Numbered from the stretch's first letter, positions 9,046-18,214 are shown. The stretch is 64,000 nucleotides of DNA from Calditrichota bacterium (GCA_008501735.1 QQUF01000056.1:53091-117090), one strand, 5' to 3'. Numbers and translations are program-made. Notes: generated by a model not told the origin, from the letters alone.

Positions 9046-10473
9046 ATGTCAACTCATTATTCCACACTTAGAAAGCCCATCATTGAAGGGAATAAAAGTC
9101 TAAACCAAGTTACCGAAGATGTTGCACGACCTTTAGAAAGAAAAGCAACACCACTTTGGTGGGTTGCGTTTCTGATTTCATTTTCCGTTTTGATGGTTGG
9201 AGTCGTTGCTGTTGTCTATCAGATTAAAACAGGAATTGGAACTTGGGGACTTAACAAAACAGTCGGTTGGGCTTTTGACATCACCAACTTTGTGTTTTGG
9301 GTCGGAATTGGACACGCAGGAACTTTGATTTCAGCGATTTTATTTCTCTTTCGGCAACGTTGGAGAACTTCAATTAACCGTTCTGCAGAAGCGATGACGA
9401 TTTTTGCGGTAATGTGTGCAGGAATTTTCCCGATAATTCATATGGGAAGACCTTGGCTGTTTTATTGGATTGCTCCTTATTTCAACTTTCGTGGTCCTTT
9501 GTGGGTGAATTTCCGTTCGCCTTTGCTTTGGGATTTCTTTGCGATTAGTACTTATTTCACAATTTCTTTTGTCTTTTGGTACATCGGATTAATTCCTGAC
9601 TTAGCGACAATGAGAGACCGTGCAACTTCTAAAGTTAAAAAAGCAATTTACAGATTCACAAGCTTTGGCTGGAACGGTTCGGTTCGGACTTGGAATCGTT
9701 ACGAAACAGTTTATATGCTTCTTGCGGCATTGGCGACTCCTTTGGTTGTTTCTGTTCACACAATCGTTAGTATGGACTTTGCAACTTCTGTGATTCCCGG
9801 TTGGCACACAACAATTTTCCCACCTTACTTTGTTGCAGGAGCTATTTTTAGCGGTTTTGCAATGGTGTTGACTTTGATGATTATTGCCCGAAAAGTTATG
9901 AATTACGAAGAATACATCACAGTTGACCACATCGAGAAAATGTGTAAAGTGATTATCGCAACAGGTGGAATTGTTGGTTTAGCTTATGCAACAGAAATGT
10001 TTATGGCTTGGTACTCAGTTAATCATTACGAAAGATTTGCTTTTATGAATCGTGCAATAGGACCTTTTGCTTGGGCTTATTGGACAATGGTTACTTGTAA
10101 CGTGATTTTACCACAGTTGCTTTGGTTCAAAAAATTACGCCGAAGTATTCCTTTTGTATTTTTAATGACAATCATTGTAAATATTGGAATGTGGTTCGAG
10201 CGTTTTGTAATTATTGTTACTTCGATTCACCGCGATTTCTTGCCTTCAAGTTGGGCAGATTATTCACCGTCAATTATTGAAATTACAACTTTTATCGGAA
10301 GTTTTGGACTATTCTTTACGGCATTTTTACTTTTTGCACGTTTTGTTCCTTTCATCGCAATCGGCGAAGTAAAAGGTGTTTTGAGTTATGGTAAGCAACG
10401 CAAACACGAACCCGAAAAAGAAGTTGAAACCGTAAAAATCCTTGAACCTAAACTTGAAGTTGTGGAGGACTAA
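9046..10473 (+). CDS. actC: Alternative complex III, quinol-oxidising membrane subunit ActC
   Basis: A 475-residue NrfD/PsrC-family protein with about ten transmembrane helices. ActC binds menaquinol next to the ActB clusters and is one of the two large membrane subunits of ACIII. Characteristic stretches are the GHAGTLISAILFL helix near residue 88 and FPIIHMGRPWL near residue 125, whose charged/His residues are near the known quinone pocket. The C-terminus is a charged cytoplasmic tail. It ends 3 nt before actD. Paralogous to ActF but longer. Confidence 0.94.
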   Translation: MSTHYSTLRKPIIEGNKSLNQVTEDVARPLERKATPLWWVAFLISFSVLMVGVVAVVYQIKTGIGTWGLNKTVGWAFDITNFVFWVGIGHAGTLISAILFLFRQRWRTSINRSAEAMTIFAVMCAGIFPIIHMGRPWLFYWIAPYFNFRGPLWVNFRSPLLWDFFAISTYFTISFVFWYIGLIPDLATMRDRATSKVKKAIYRFTSFGWNGSVRTWNRYETVYMLLAALATPLVVSVHTIVSMDFATSVIPGWHTTIFPPYFVAGAIFSGFAMVLTLMIIARKVMNYEEYITVDHIEKMCKVIIATGGIVGLAYATEMFMAWYSVNHYERFAFMNRAIGPFAWAYWTMVTCNVILPQLLWFKKLRRSIPFVFLMTIIVNIGMWFERFVIIVTSIHRDFLPSSWADYSPSIIEITTFIGSFGLFFTAFLLFARFVPFIAIGEVKGVLSYGKQRKHEPEKEVETVKILEPKLEVVED

Positions 10474-10476
10474 AAA

Positions 10477-11004
10477 ATGGATTCTCAATTATTTTTAGGT
10501 GTATTTACAGACGAACACGACATTTTAGAAGCTACGAAAGCTACTAACAAAGCAGGTTACACAATTCACGATGTTTACACTCCTTATGCAGTTCACGGAC
10601 TTGAAAGTGCAATGGGTTTGAAGCCGAGCAGACTGACTTACGTTTGCTTGATTTTTGGACTTATTGGTTTGTCGCTTGGAGTTTATGCTCAGTTTTGGAT
10701 TGGCTCAATTGATTGGCCCCTAAACATTGGTGGAAAACCTTTTAATTCTTTACCTGCTTACTTACCTGTAATTTTTGAATTGACAGTTTTAATTGCCGGA
10801 TTGGGAGTTGTTTTCTCAATGTTTTTCCGCACGAAACTTCGTCCCGGAGGGAAAAACTTTATGCCTGATTTAGGTGTAACAAACGACAGATTTGTTATTG
10901 CTTTGGAGCAAAAAGACACTTCGTTCAATCCTGAAACGGTAACAAAACTTTGGGAAAAATTCAATGTCCTTGAAGCTCGAAAATGCGAGGAGGTTACAAA
11001 TTGA
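10477..11004 (+). CDS. actD: Alternative complex III, ActD (DUF3341)
   Basis: A 175-residue DUF3341 protein. An N-terminal soluble alpha/beta part begins LGVFTDEHDILEATKATNKAGY. Two transmembrane helices follow (about 50-75 and 88-113), then a short charged tail with the typical RPGGKNFMPD motif. ActD is a structural subunit of ACIII at the cytoplasmic/membrane side. Its stop (TGA at 11002-11004) overlaps the proposed TTG start of actE, which points to coupled translation. Confidence 0.93.
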   Translation: MDSQLFLGVFTDEHDILEATKATNKAGYTIHDVYTPYAVHGLESAMGLKPSRLTYVCLIFGLIGLSLGVYAQFWIGSIDWPLNIGGKPFNSLPAYLPVIFELTVLIAGLGVVFSMFFRTKLRPGGKNFMPDLGVTNDRFVIALEQKDTSFNPETVTKLWEKFNVLEARKCEEVTN

Positions 11005-11570
11005 AAAAGTTAATAGTTTTAGCGTTAATCGTAATCGGGATACTTTTTGTTCTTGAGCAAATTCTTGGCAAAGACCCAAGCAAAAGAAGTTTGGAATTTA
11101 TGCCTGATATGGTTTACTCAGTTGCTTACAGAGCAGAATCACCGAATCCTCATTTTGAAAACGGAATCACTCAGCAAAATCCTGTTGAAGGCACAATTGC
11201 TCGTGGTTACAAACCTTACCACTACGAAAATTCCGTTGAAGACGCAGTTCGTGCCGGAGAAGAAATTTTCAGTCCTTTCAGCGAGGAAAATCCTGCGAAC
11301 TTAAAACGCGGTAAAAAAATGTATCAAGTTTACTGTCAGGTTTGTCACGGAGCAGGAGGAGAAGGAAACGGAACAGTAACAAAACGCGGTTATCCTCCAC
11401 CACCTTCTTTGCTTTTGAACAATGCGAAAAATATGAAAGACGGGCAACTTTATCACATCATCACAAAAGGTTACAAAAATATGCCTGCTTACAGTTCACA
11501 AGTTGAACGTCAAGACCGTTGGCAAATTGTTTCTTACATAAGAAAATTGCAGGAGGTCAAAAATGATTAG
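11001..11570 (+). CDS. actE: Alternative complex III, monohaem cytochrome c subunit ActE
   Basis: A 189-residue membrane-anchored cytochrome: hydrophobic helix at residues about 4-20, then a periplasmic domain with a single CQVCH haem motif near residue 116 and the GYPPPPSL loop near 138. ActE is the likely exit point of electrons from ACIII to soluble cytochrome c or an oxidase. The TTG at 11001 is chosen because GAGGAGG (10986-10992) is ideally placed before it; the in-frame ATG at 10983 lies upstream of that ribosome site and would add GGY-rich residues before the anchor. It overlaps actD by 4 nt and actF by 8 nt. Confidence 0.92.
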   Translation: MKKLIVLALIVIGILFVLEQILGKDPSKRSLEFMPDMVYSVAYRAESPNPHFENGITQQNPVEGTIARGYKPYHYENSVEDAVRAGEEIFSPFSEENPANLKRGKKMYQVYCQVCHGAGGEGNGTVTKRGYPPPPSLLLNNAKNMKDGQLYHIITKGYKNMPAYSSQVERQDRWQIVSYIRKLQEVKND

Positions 11571-12747
11571 TTCAGTTTCAAATTTTAAAATTCTACCAAA
11601 AATTACTCGATTTGTAGCAATTTTGGGACTTTTGGGATTAGTAACTTTTATTTGCGGACTTTTCTTCGCACCTCAAAGAATCTGGGCAAATTTCCTAATT
11701 AATTTTTTCTACTTCACAGGACTTGGCGTTGGAGCAGGATTTTTAATTGCTATTCAATACGTTGCAAACGCAGGTTGGGGAATTGCGATTCGGAGAATTC
11801 CTGAAGCGATTACTTCCACTTTACCTTTTGCAGCAGTTGGCGGATTAGTTCTGATTTTTGGAATTCACACGCTTTACGAATGGAGTCACGAAGCAGTGGT
11901 TGCACAAGATACAATTTTATTGGAAAAAAGTGTTTGGATGAACGAGCCTTTGTTCATTGCAAGAATTATCGGCTACTTTGTTGTTTGGATTCTACTTTGC
12001 AAATTCCTTGTCAAAAATTCTGTCAAACAAGACGAAGACGGCGATGTGAAATACACAAAACGAAACGTCAGAAATTCGGTATTTTTCTTAATTCTCGGAA
12101 TTTACACCTTTTGTTTGGCAAGCATTGATTGGATAATGTCTTTACAACCACATTGGTACAGCACGATTTTTGGTTGGTTAAATTTGGCAAGTGTTTTTGA
12201 AAGTGCGATTGCGGCGACAGTGATTGTGGTTGTAATTTTGAGACACATCGGTTACAAGCAAATTTTTAAAACTGTGCATTTGCACGAACTCGGTAAATTG
12301 ATGATGGCATTTTGTTTCTTTTGGGTTTATATGTGGGTTTCACAACATATGTTGATTTGGTATTCCAACATTCCGGAAGAAACTTCTTACTATATTTTTA
12401 GGCACTTTGGCGGTTGGGGTTCAGTCTCATTCGTGAATTTAGCTCTAAATTGGTTAGTTCCATTCTTAATGCTTTTACCACGAAAAACTAAAGAAAATGA
12501 CAAAGTGATGTTCCAAGCAGCAATAATTTTGCTCATCGGACATTGGGTTGATTTATACATTATGATTATGCCTTCACAATTTGGAGCAGAACCAATGTTA
12601 GGAATTTGGGAAATTGGACCATTTATAGGAATGATTTCAGGATTTTTCTGGTTGGTTTTCAAATCGCTCACAAAACACAATTTGATTCCGACAAGAGACC
12701 CTTACTTAGTCGAAAGTTTGCCTGAATTCGAGGCTACAAAAAGTTAA
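11563..12747 (+). CDS. actF: Alternative complex III, membrane subunit ActF
   Basis: A 394-residue NrfD-like membrane protein with about ten helices, the shorter paralogue of ActC. ActF sits beside ActC in ACIII and has been proposed to take part in proton movement. A ribosome site GGAGG lies just before the ATG inside the end of actE. The motif YATTLPF seen in many NrfD proteins is replaced by ITSTLPFAAVGG. It is the last gene of the operon and is followed 26 nt later by a terminator. No actG-like or cytochrome oxidase gene follows. Confidence 0.93.
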   Translation: MISSVSNFKILPKITRFVAILGLLGLVTFICGLFFAPQRIWANFLINFFYFTGLGVGAGFLIAIQYVANAGWGIAIRRIPEAITSTLPFAAVGGLVLIFGIHTLYEWSHEAVVAQDTILLEKSVWMNEPLFIARIIGYFVVWILLCKFLVKNSVKQDEDGDVKYTKRNVRNSVFFLILGIYTFCLASIDWIMSLQPHWYSTIFGWLNLASVFESAIAATVIVVVILRHIGYKQIFKTVHLHELGKLMMAFCFFWVYMWVSQHMLIWYSNIPEETSYYIFRHFGGWGSVSFVNLALNWLVPFLMLLPRKTKENDKVMFQAAIILLIGHWVDLYIMIMPSQFGAEPMLGIWEIGPFIGMISGFFWLVFKSLTKHNLIPTRDPYLVESLPEFEATKS

Positions 12748-12772
12748 AATTCTTTACTACCAATCCTTTAGT

Positions 12773-12818
12773 AAAAGCCATAAAAAATCTTAATTGATTC
12801 TTTTATGGCTTTTTTATT
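12773..12818 (+). terminator. Intrinsic terminator of the ACIII operon
   Basis: A perfect 13-bp stem AAAAGCCATAAAA (12773-12785) with TTTTATGGCTTTT (12801-12813) encloses a 15-nt loop and runs into further T residues. It sits 26 nt after the actF stop. Confidence 0.9.
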
Positions 12819-13058
12819 AACCTCTAATAATTTTTTTGTGTTCTTCGTGAACGAAAAGGTACATTTTGCATCAAGTGAGATTGAAAAGAAAACATAAATT
12901 GAATGGCTTCGAAAACTGCAAGTAGCTTAAAATATTCGGTTTATGTAAAATTATTTTGTGATTGAAATCAATTTCTAAATTTTTGGCACAAAATTTACTC
13001 AATAACAAAAATGAAAAGAAAAGATTAACGAATGAATCCAAAGAAGAACCTATTAAAA
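12819..13058. other. Spacer with no recognised gene
   Basis: This 240-nt AT-rich stretch holds no convincing ORF. A TTGGCACAAAATTTACT string at about 12981 resembles a sigma-54 -24 box but lacks the -12 GC, so no promoter is called. Confidence 0.5.
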
Positions 13059-14237
13059 ATGAAAAGATTAATTTACATCGCACCTTTATTTTTATTTTCT
13101 GCTTGTGCAGACGAGTTGGACAGCACAAATAAAATTTTGACTCCAACAATTACTTCACCTGCTGCTTTTGCAAACGTTTCAGGAGAAGTTACTGTTAAAA
13201 CTTTAGTAACTCCCGAAGACCAATTTTCCTCACTTGAGCTGCTTCTTGATGGAGAAACAGTTGCAACCCTTACTGAAAATCCAGCAAGTTTTGCTTGGCA
13301 AACTGACGGTTTAACAGATGCTCACACAATTCTTGCGATTGCAAAAAATAAAGACGGTGATTCCTACCAATCTGAAAAAGTAACAGTTTACATTGAGGAG
13401 GAATCGGAAGACAATATTAACCCATTTGTAAATATTACAAGTCCTGCAAGTTTTGTTACGATTGACGGAGACGTAACAATCTCAGCCACAGCACACGACG
13501 ATTCAGGAATTGAAAGAGTAATTTTCTACACAAACGGTGATTCGTTAACAGAACTTACTTCCGAGCCTTACACTTATGTTTGGGATACAAATGGACTTTC
13601 GGGAACTTACTCGATTACAGCAAGAGCTTACGACACAAGTGGAAATTTCGCCGAAGCTTACCCTGCAAGTGTAACAGTGAATCCAAAAGATGAATTTGCT
13701 CCAACGGTTTACATCGCACAACCTGCAAATTTCGACAAAGTTGAAGGAATCGTGAAAATTGTTGCTTCTGCTTCCGATAACAAAGGTGTTGAAAATGTTG
13801 TTTTTTACATTGATTCAGATTCAGTTGGAGTTGACTCAGAAGCTCCTTACGAATATTCTTGGGACACAAACGGACTTTCGGGAACTTTTGCGATTTCGGC
13901 AAAAGCTACTGATTTGAGCGGGAATTTTAGTTTCGCTTATCCTGCTTCCGTTGAAATTGAAGAAGTAATTCCTTACGTCCAAATTCTTTCTCCTGCACAG
14001 TTTGAAATCTTAACAGGTCAGGCAAGCATTGTCAGTCAAATTGAAGAAATCGAATCAGTTGACAGTTTGAGATTTTTTGTTGACGGAGTTTTTACAGAAA
14101 TTGCTTTTCAAAACTTAGAGACAATTAATTACAACACAAACTTAATACCTAACGGAAATCATACATTTTTGGTAAAGGTTTTTGCCGGTGAGCAAGTTCA
14201 AAATTCACAAGTCGTAACAGTAGTAATTCAGAACTAA
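13059..14237 (+). CDS. Lipoprotein with four Ig-like repeats
   Basis: A 392-residue protein with a lipoprotein signal (MKRLIYIAPLFLFSAC, lipid Cys at residue 15) followed by four tandem domains of about 90 residues, each starting with a PxVxIxSPAxF-type strand. Domains two and three share an almost identical YxWDTNGLSGT motif. These resemble bacterial Ig-like (Big) domains, common in surface adhesins and carbohydrate-binding lipoproteins. There is no catalytic domain, so a binding or spacer role is inferred. The ATG at 13059 is chosen because it starts the signal peptide; the in-frame ATG at 13032 would add nine charged residues before it. It ends 4 nt before the next gene. Confidence 0.8.
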   Translation: MKRLIYIAPLFLFSACADELDSTNKILTPTITSPAAFANVSGEVTVKTLVTPEDQFSSLELLLDGETVATLTENPASFAWQTDGLTDAHTILAIAKNKDGDSYQSEKVTVYIEEESEDNINPFVNITSPASFVTIDGDVTISATAHDDSGIERVIFYTNGDSLTELTSEPYTYVWDTNGLSGTYSITARAYDTSGNFAEAYPASVTVNPKDEFAPTVYIAQPANFDKVEGIVKIVASASDNKGVENVVFYIDSDSVGVDSEAPYEYSWDTNGLSGTFAISAKATDLSGNFSFAYPASVEIEEVIPYVQILSPAQFEILTGQASIVSQIEEIESVDSLRFFVDGVFTEIAFQNLETINYNTNLIPNGNHTFLVKVFAGEQVQNSQVVTVVIQN

Positions 14238-14241
14238 AACA

Positions 14242-14997
14242 ATGAAAAAGCTAATCTTAAATTTCTTGCTTCTTTTAGTTTGCAGTAGTGCAAATGCTCA
14301 AAGCAAATTTTCAACTGCGAGCTTCTACACTTTCGGAAATTTCTCAGGGGAAAACGAAGATTCTGACGAGTTTAGTCAGTACACAACTTTGTTTTTACCG
14401 AACTACACGACTTTGATTTTAGGTTACGATTTTCTAAAATATCCAAGTTACGAGCAAGACCATTTTGTTTTGAATTACAGAAGTTATTGGAAACAAAGAA
14501 CAGCTTTCGGTTTGCACTACTTTCGAGTTGGTTCGCCAGAGACTCAGCTTGTTAATTCTTACGGTTTGAATTTCTGGCTCAAAGAAAAATATTTTGCAGA
14601 ATTTGATTACTCTTACTACGACGAACCTACACGAAATTTCAGCGTTTACCAAAGCACTTTAGGTTATAAATTTTGGTATGATTACTTCCCACACACTGTA
14701 AAATTGAACTTGCAAAAATCACCTTACAATTTACTTTCAAGTGTTACTTACAGCAGTTTTTACGAGATGAGTGGGTTTGGAATGAGTTGGGGTTTGTCTT
14801 ACGGTAAAAAACAATTTTTCGTGGATTCGGAAACTTTACTCTTAGAAAACAATGAAGACTTAGAAAATTATTCTCTCAAGTTTCAGCCTTACTACAATTT
14901 TAAAAATAAATTAAAAATTAGCTATTCTTACAAATTCAAAAACTTTGATTCTTACAAAGTTCACTACAACACTTTTGGAGTTAAAATAACGTTATGA
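14242..14997 (+). CDS. Exported protein, probable outer-membrane beta-barrel
   Basis: 251 residues with a cleavable signal peptide ending near ANAQ (residue 20). The mature part is a run of short amphipathic strands rich in Tyr and Phe, often alternating polar and aromatic residues. The last residues end in a hydrophobic strand (FGVKITL), as in outer-membrane barrels. Overall it resembles YaiO-type barrels, but the family cannot be fixed by eye. It lies between the Ig-repeat lipoprotein and a small exported protein and overlaps the latter by 4 nt, so the three probably form one transcript for an envelope function. Confidence 0.6.
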   Translation: MKKLILNFLLLLVCSSANAQSKFSTASFYTFGNFSGENEDSDEFSQYTTLFLPNYTTLILGYDFLKYPSYEQDHFVLNYRSYWKQRTAFGLHYFRVGSPETQLVNSYGLNFWLKEKYFAEFDYSYYDEPTRNFSVYQSTLGYKFWYDYFPHTVKLNLQKSPYNLLSSVTYSSFYEMSGFGMSWGLSYGKKQFFVDSETLLLENNEDLENYSLKFQPYYNFKNKLKISYSYKFKNFDSYKVHYNTFGVKITL

Positions 14998-15395
14998 AAA
15001 GGCTTTTGACAACTCTGGTAATACTGCTAATCGCAGTTCCAATTTTCGCAGAAGAAATTTCTTTTGAGTACAAAAAAAACATTCCTACAAAAATCAAAAT
15101 TGAAGGAAGAGCAGAGCAAACTTTTTGGATTGGAATTTCCTTTTACCCTTTCGGAGTGAAAGACGGATTGACGGAAGGTTTACACCTGTATCGCGAAGTG
15201 AAAACCGGAAAGTTCAATGAAACAATTGAAATCGACAAAAAATTTTACGGTGGAAGTTATGAAGTTGCTTTCTGGGGTAAGAAACTTACTTCAAAGGATT
15301 GTAAAAATGACGACTGCAAGTATTGGGTCAAAAAGCGTGGATTTTATTTTGACCAATTGAACTTTTACAAAACAGGTTACTTCAACGGTTACTAA
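14994..15395 (+). CDS. Small exported protein of unknown function
   Basis: 133 residues with a signal peptide (MKRLLTTLVILLIAVPIFAEE) and a mature beta-rich domain with two nearby cysteines in KDCKNDDCKYW (near residue 105) that could form a disulfide. No known family was recognised. The start overlaps the preceding barrel-like gene by ATGA, so it is coupled to it; a joint periplasmic role is likely. No terminator is evident in the 122-nt gap to the next gene. Confidence 0.6.
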   Translation: MKRLLTTLVILLIAVPIFAEEISFEYKKNIPTKIKIEGRAEQTFWIGISFYPFGVKDGLTEGLHLYREVKTGKFNETIEIDKKFYGGSYEVAFWGKKLTSKDCKNDDCKYWVKKRGFYFDQLNFYKTGYFNGY

Positions 15396-15517
15396 TTTTT
15401 CGAAATAAATTTTCATTTAAACTTGAATAAAAAATTTAAAACTCAATTTTGAATTTTGAAATTGAAACACACCAATCGTACGTAAAAAATATAAAAATAG
15501 AATAAAGGAACTAAAAA

Positions 15518-15778
15518 ATGGAATCTCACGAAATCAGTCAACGCAATTTTGACGAAGATTTTACAATCAGTCCAAACGGCTTTTTATTCGATCACGTTTC
15601 AGGTCTGACTTACACTTTAAACAAAACTTCACTTTTTATTATCCGAAGAATTGCAGAAGGCAAGTCAGCTTTAGAAATTGTTGATGGAATCGCTGATAAA
15701 TTTGATGTTAGCCACGAAAGAGCTAATTCGGATTTACAAGAGTTCATCACTCAATCCAAAGAATTTGGAGTACTCTAA
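15518..15778 (+). CDS. PqqD-like small protein (peptide or carrier chaperone)
   Basis: 86 residues with the PqqD winged-helix pattern: an N-terminal strand pair (FLFDHVSGLTYTLNKTS), the helix start FIIRRIAEGKSALEIVDGIADKF, and a C-terminal helix. PqqD domains bind precursor peptides for modifying enzymes (RiPP recognition) or act as small protein partners. A weak AAGGA lies 10 nt before the ATG. The gene ends one base before an ATP-grasp gene, with a PLP decarboxylase gene after that. No radical SAM enzyme or obvious precursor peptide is adjacent, so it could itself be the substrate carrier. Fold call is fair; role is open. Confidence 0.75.
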   Translation: MESHEISQRNFDEDFTISPNGFLFDHVSGLTYTLNKTSLFIIRRIAEGKSALEIVDGIADKFDVSHERANSDLQEFITQSKEFGVL

Positions 15779-15779
15779 A

Positions 15780-16853
15780 ATGGCTAATTTAAACGTAGCA
15801 ATTACAGGACTTCAAGCTGCAGATTCGCCAGCTCCAGGAGTTCCTGTTGCAAGGTCAATTTTACACGAAGGAAAATGGGACGGGAAAATTATCGGGCTTG
15901 GTTACGATTCTTTCGACACAGGGATTTATGACGAAGGAATTTGGGACGAAGCTTACTTGATTCCTTATCCGTCAGAAGGTGAATTTAACGTTCTCGCTAG
16001 AATCCGTGAAATCCACAAAATTACAAGGATTGATGTTTTAATTCCAACTCTTGACGCTGAACTCAATTGTTTTATGAAAATCCGTGAAGAACTTGAAGAA
16101 CTTGGAATCAAAGTTTTACTGCCTTCTAACAAAAGCCTAAAAATGCGTTCAAAACCTTACTTAGCGAATTTTTGTGAAAAGTATGACATTCCATTTCCAA
16201 AGACAAAAGTCGTTTTTGACTATGCAGGTTTAAACCAAGCAATCAGCGAATTCGGTTATCCAATTGTTGTTAAAGGTGTTTTTTACGATGCTCATTTGGC
16301 TTACTCCGAATACGAAGCTCAAGGTTACTTCAACAAAATTTCTGCTGAATGGGGTTTTCCAATTGTAGTTCAAGAATTCATCAAAGGCGAAGAATACGAC
16401 GTTTGTTGTCTCAATGATTATGACAAAAATATTATTGGCAAAGTTCCAATGCGAAAATTGAAAATCACTCCAAAAGGAAAAGCTTGGGCAGGAATTACAA
16501 TCGCTGACAAGGAGCTTGCTGAACTCGCTGACAAAATTCTGGAAAGAATGGAATGGAACGGACCTTGCGAAATCGAACTTCTCAAAGCTGATAAAAACGG
16601 AAAATATTATATGATTGAAGTGAATCCTCGTTTTCCTGCTTGGATTTACCTTTCTGCTGGAGCAGGAACAAATCTTCCTCACACAGCAGTCCGAATAATT
16701 TCAGGAGAAAAAGTTGAACCAATGCCGACTTGCAAACCCGGAGTAATTTTTATGCGACACGCAACAGACATAATTGCTCCTCTTGAACACCTTGAAGCTC
16801 TCACAACTTTTGGTTCACTTGACTTTAACAAAAACGAAAAAAATAAGGAATAA
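15780..16853 (+). CDS. ATP-grasp ligase
   Basis: A 357-residue ATP-grasp enzyme. The N-terminal part is a Rossmann-like pre-ATP-grasp domain (VAITGLQAADSPAPG). The central part holds the ATP-binding lysine (FGYPIVVKG, near residue 165) and the QEFIKGEEYDV acidic strand. The C-terminal part has the Mg-binding ELLKADKNGKYYMIEVNPRFPAW block near residue 285. Such enzymes join a carboxylate to an amine through an acyl-phosphate. The ATG follows the PqqD-like stop by one base and the next gene is 5 nt downstream, so the three act together. Carbamoyl-phosphate synthase-like and peptide-ligase branches are both possible; substrate unknown. Confidence 0.85.
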   Translation: MANLNVAITGLQAADSPAPGVPVARSILHEGKWDGKIIGLGYDSFDTGIYDEGIWDEAYLIPYPSEGEFNVLARIREIHKITRIDVLIPTLDAELNCFMKIREELEELGIKVLLPSNKSLKMRSKPYLANFCEKYDIPFPKTKVVFDYAGLNQAISEFGYPIVVKGVFYDAHLAYSEYEAQGYFNKISAEWGFPIVVQEFIKGEEYDVCCLNDYDKNIIGKVPMRKLKITPKGKAWAGITIADKELAELADKILERMEWNGPCEIELLKADKNGKYYMIEVNPRFPAWIYLSAGAGTNLPHTAVRIISGEKVEPMPTCKPGVIFMRHATDIIAPLEHLEALTTFGSLDFNKNEKNKE

Positions 16854-16858
16854 ATAAA

Positions 16859-18214
16859 ATGGCAACTCAAAAAGAATATTATGAAAAGCCCGTAATTTTA
16901 CGTCACACAGTTGGGCTTACAAATAAATTTGGTAGAAACCCTGCAACAACTCCAATGAAAATGATAGACGGAGCTCACATCTCAAAATTAATTGAAGACC
17001 ACGGTTCTCCACTTTACGTCGTTTCAGAGGCCACTTTGCGTAGAAAATACAGAGATTTAAAACGTGCTTTTGAGTCACGTTATCCAACTGTTCAGATTTC
17101 TTACTCTTTCAAGACTAACTACCTTTCTGCAATTTGTGCAACTTTGCAAGACGAAGGTGCTTTTGCGGAAGTCGTTTCATTTTTTGAATACGAAATTGCC
17201 CAAAGACTCAACTATTCAGGTCAAGACATAATTTTCAACGGACCTGACAAATCGAAAGAGCATTTGGAAGTTGCCGTTGACAGTGGTTCAATTATCAATG
17301 TTGACTCAATGGAAGAAATTGCTTTGCTCGAAGAAATTGCCAAAGAAAAAGGCAAAGTCATTGAAATTGGAATCCGTTTGAATATGGAATTGAATTATCC
17401 TCCTTGGAGTAGGTTCGGTTTTAATTACGAAAACGGGCAAGCTTTTGAAGCTGTGAAACGTGCAGAAATTAACGGATTACTAAAAGTTGTCGGTTTGATG
17501 ACTCACGCAGGAACTTACGTTGATGACGCAACAATTTACCAAAAAATGGCGATTAAATACGTTGAATTCTACCAAGCAATTCACGAGAAACTTGGTGTAA
17601 CTTTGAAAAATATTGACATTGGTGGTGGTTTTGCAACAATTAACACACTTCACCAATCTTGGCTTCCAGGAAGTCAAACTTGCCCAAGTTTTGATGATTA
17701 CGCAGATGCAGTTTGTCCAATTTTATTAGCAGGTTTTGCAAGAATGGGTGTAACTCCTCCTAGACTTTTTATGGAACCGGGAAGAGCTTTAGTTGATGAA
17801 GCAATGCACTTAATTGCAACAGTAATTTCGGCAAAAAGACTTACAACAGGTGAAAAAGGTCTCGTTGTTGACGCAGGTGTAAATTTACTTTCTTCAAACC
17901 AATGGTACCGATACGAATTTGCAGTTGCTCAAGAGTGTGGAACAATGGTTGAAAACACAAACGTTTTTGGAAACTTGTGTATGAACATTGATGTTTTGAG
18001 AAGTGCAGTTCCGCTTCCTGCTTTGCACAGAGGAGACAGAATTGTTGTAAAAAATGTTGGTGCTTACAACTTTTCACAAAGTTTGCAATTTATTCAGTTC
18101 AGACCTGCGATTGTAATGGTTAGGCTAAACGGAGATGTTGATTTAATTCGCAAACGCGAAGACACAGATTACCTTTTGAGACTTGAAGCTGTTCCTCAAG
18201 ACCTAAAGAAATAA
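16859..18214 (+). CDS. PLP-dependent decarboxylase, fold type III (LysA-like)
   Basis: 451 residues, alanine-racemase-type barrel plus C-terminal beta domain. The PLP lysine is K85 in YSFKTN. Other family marks are the HAGT strand near residue 222, the GGGF phosphate loop near 258, the EPGR motif near 306, the Cys/Asp element CMNIDVL near 379 and the GAYNFSQS tyrosine near 399. It resembles diaminopimelate, ornithine and carboxynorspermidine decarboxylases. The company of an ATP-grasp ligase and a small PqqD-like protein suggests a specialised substrate, possibly an amino acid tethered to a protein or peptide, and not lysine synthesis. It is closed by the terminator at 18282. Confidence 0.85.
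   Translation: MATQKEYYEKPVILRHTVGLTNKFGRNPATTPMKMIDGAHISKLIEDHGSPLYVVSEATLRRKYRDLKRAFESRYPTVQISYSFKTNYLSAICATLQDEGAFAEVVSFFEYEIAQRLNYSGQDIIFNGPDKSKEHLEVAVDSGSIINVDSMEEIALLEEIAKEKGKVIEIGIRLNMELNYPPWSRFGFNYENGQAFEAVKRAEINGLLKVVGLMTHAGTYVDDATIYQKMAIKYVEFYQAIHEKLGVTLKNIDIGGGFATINTLHQSWLPGSQTCPSFDDYADAVCPILLAGFARMGVTPPRLFMEPGRALVDEAMHLIATVISAKRLTTGEKGLVVDAGVNLLSSNQWYRYEFAVAQECGTMVENTNVFGNLCMNIDVLRSAVPLPALHRGDRIVVKNVGAYNFSQSLQFIQFRPAIVMVRLNGDVDLIRKREDTDYLLRLEAVPQDLKK

Noticed and set aside
12981-12997. Sigma-54-like TTGGCACAAAATTTACT before the Ig-repeat lipoprotein
   Set aside because: The -12 GC is missing (TTAC), and no sigma-54 activator is seen.
15396-15517. A precursor peptide gene upstream of the PqqD-like gene
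   Set aside because: The 122-nt stretch is AT-rich with no ORF having a ribosome site.
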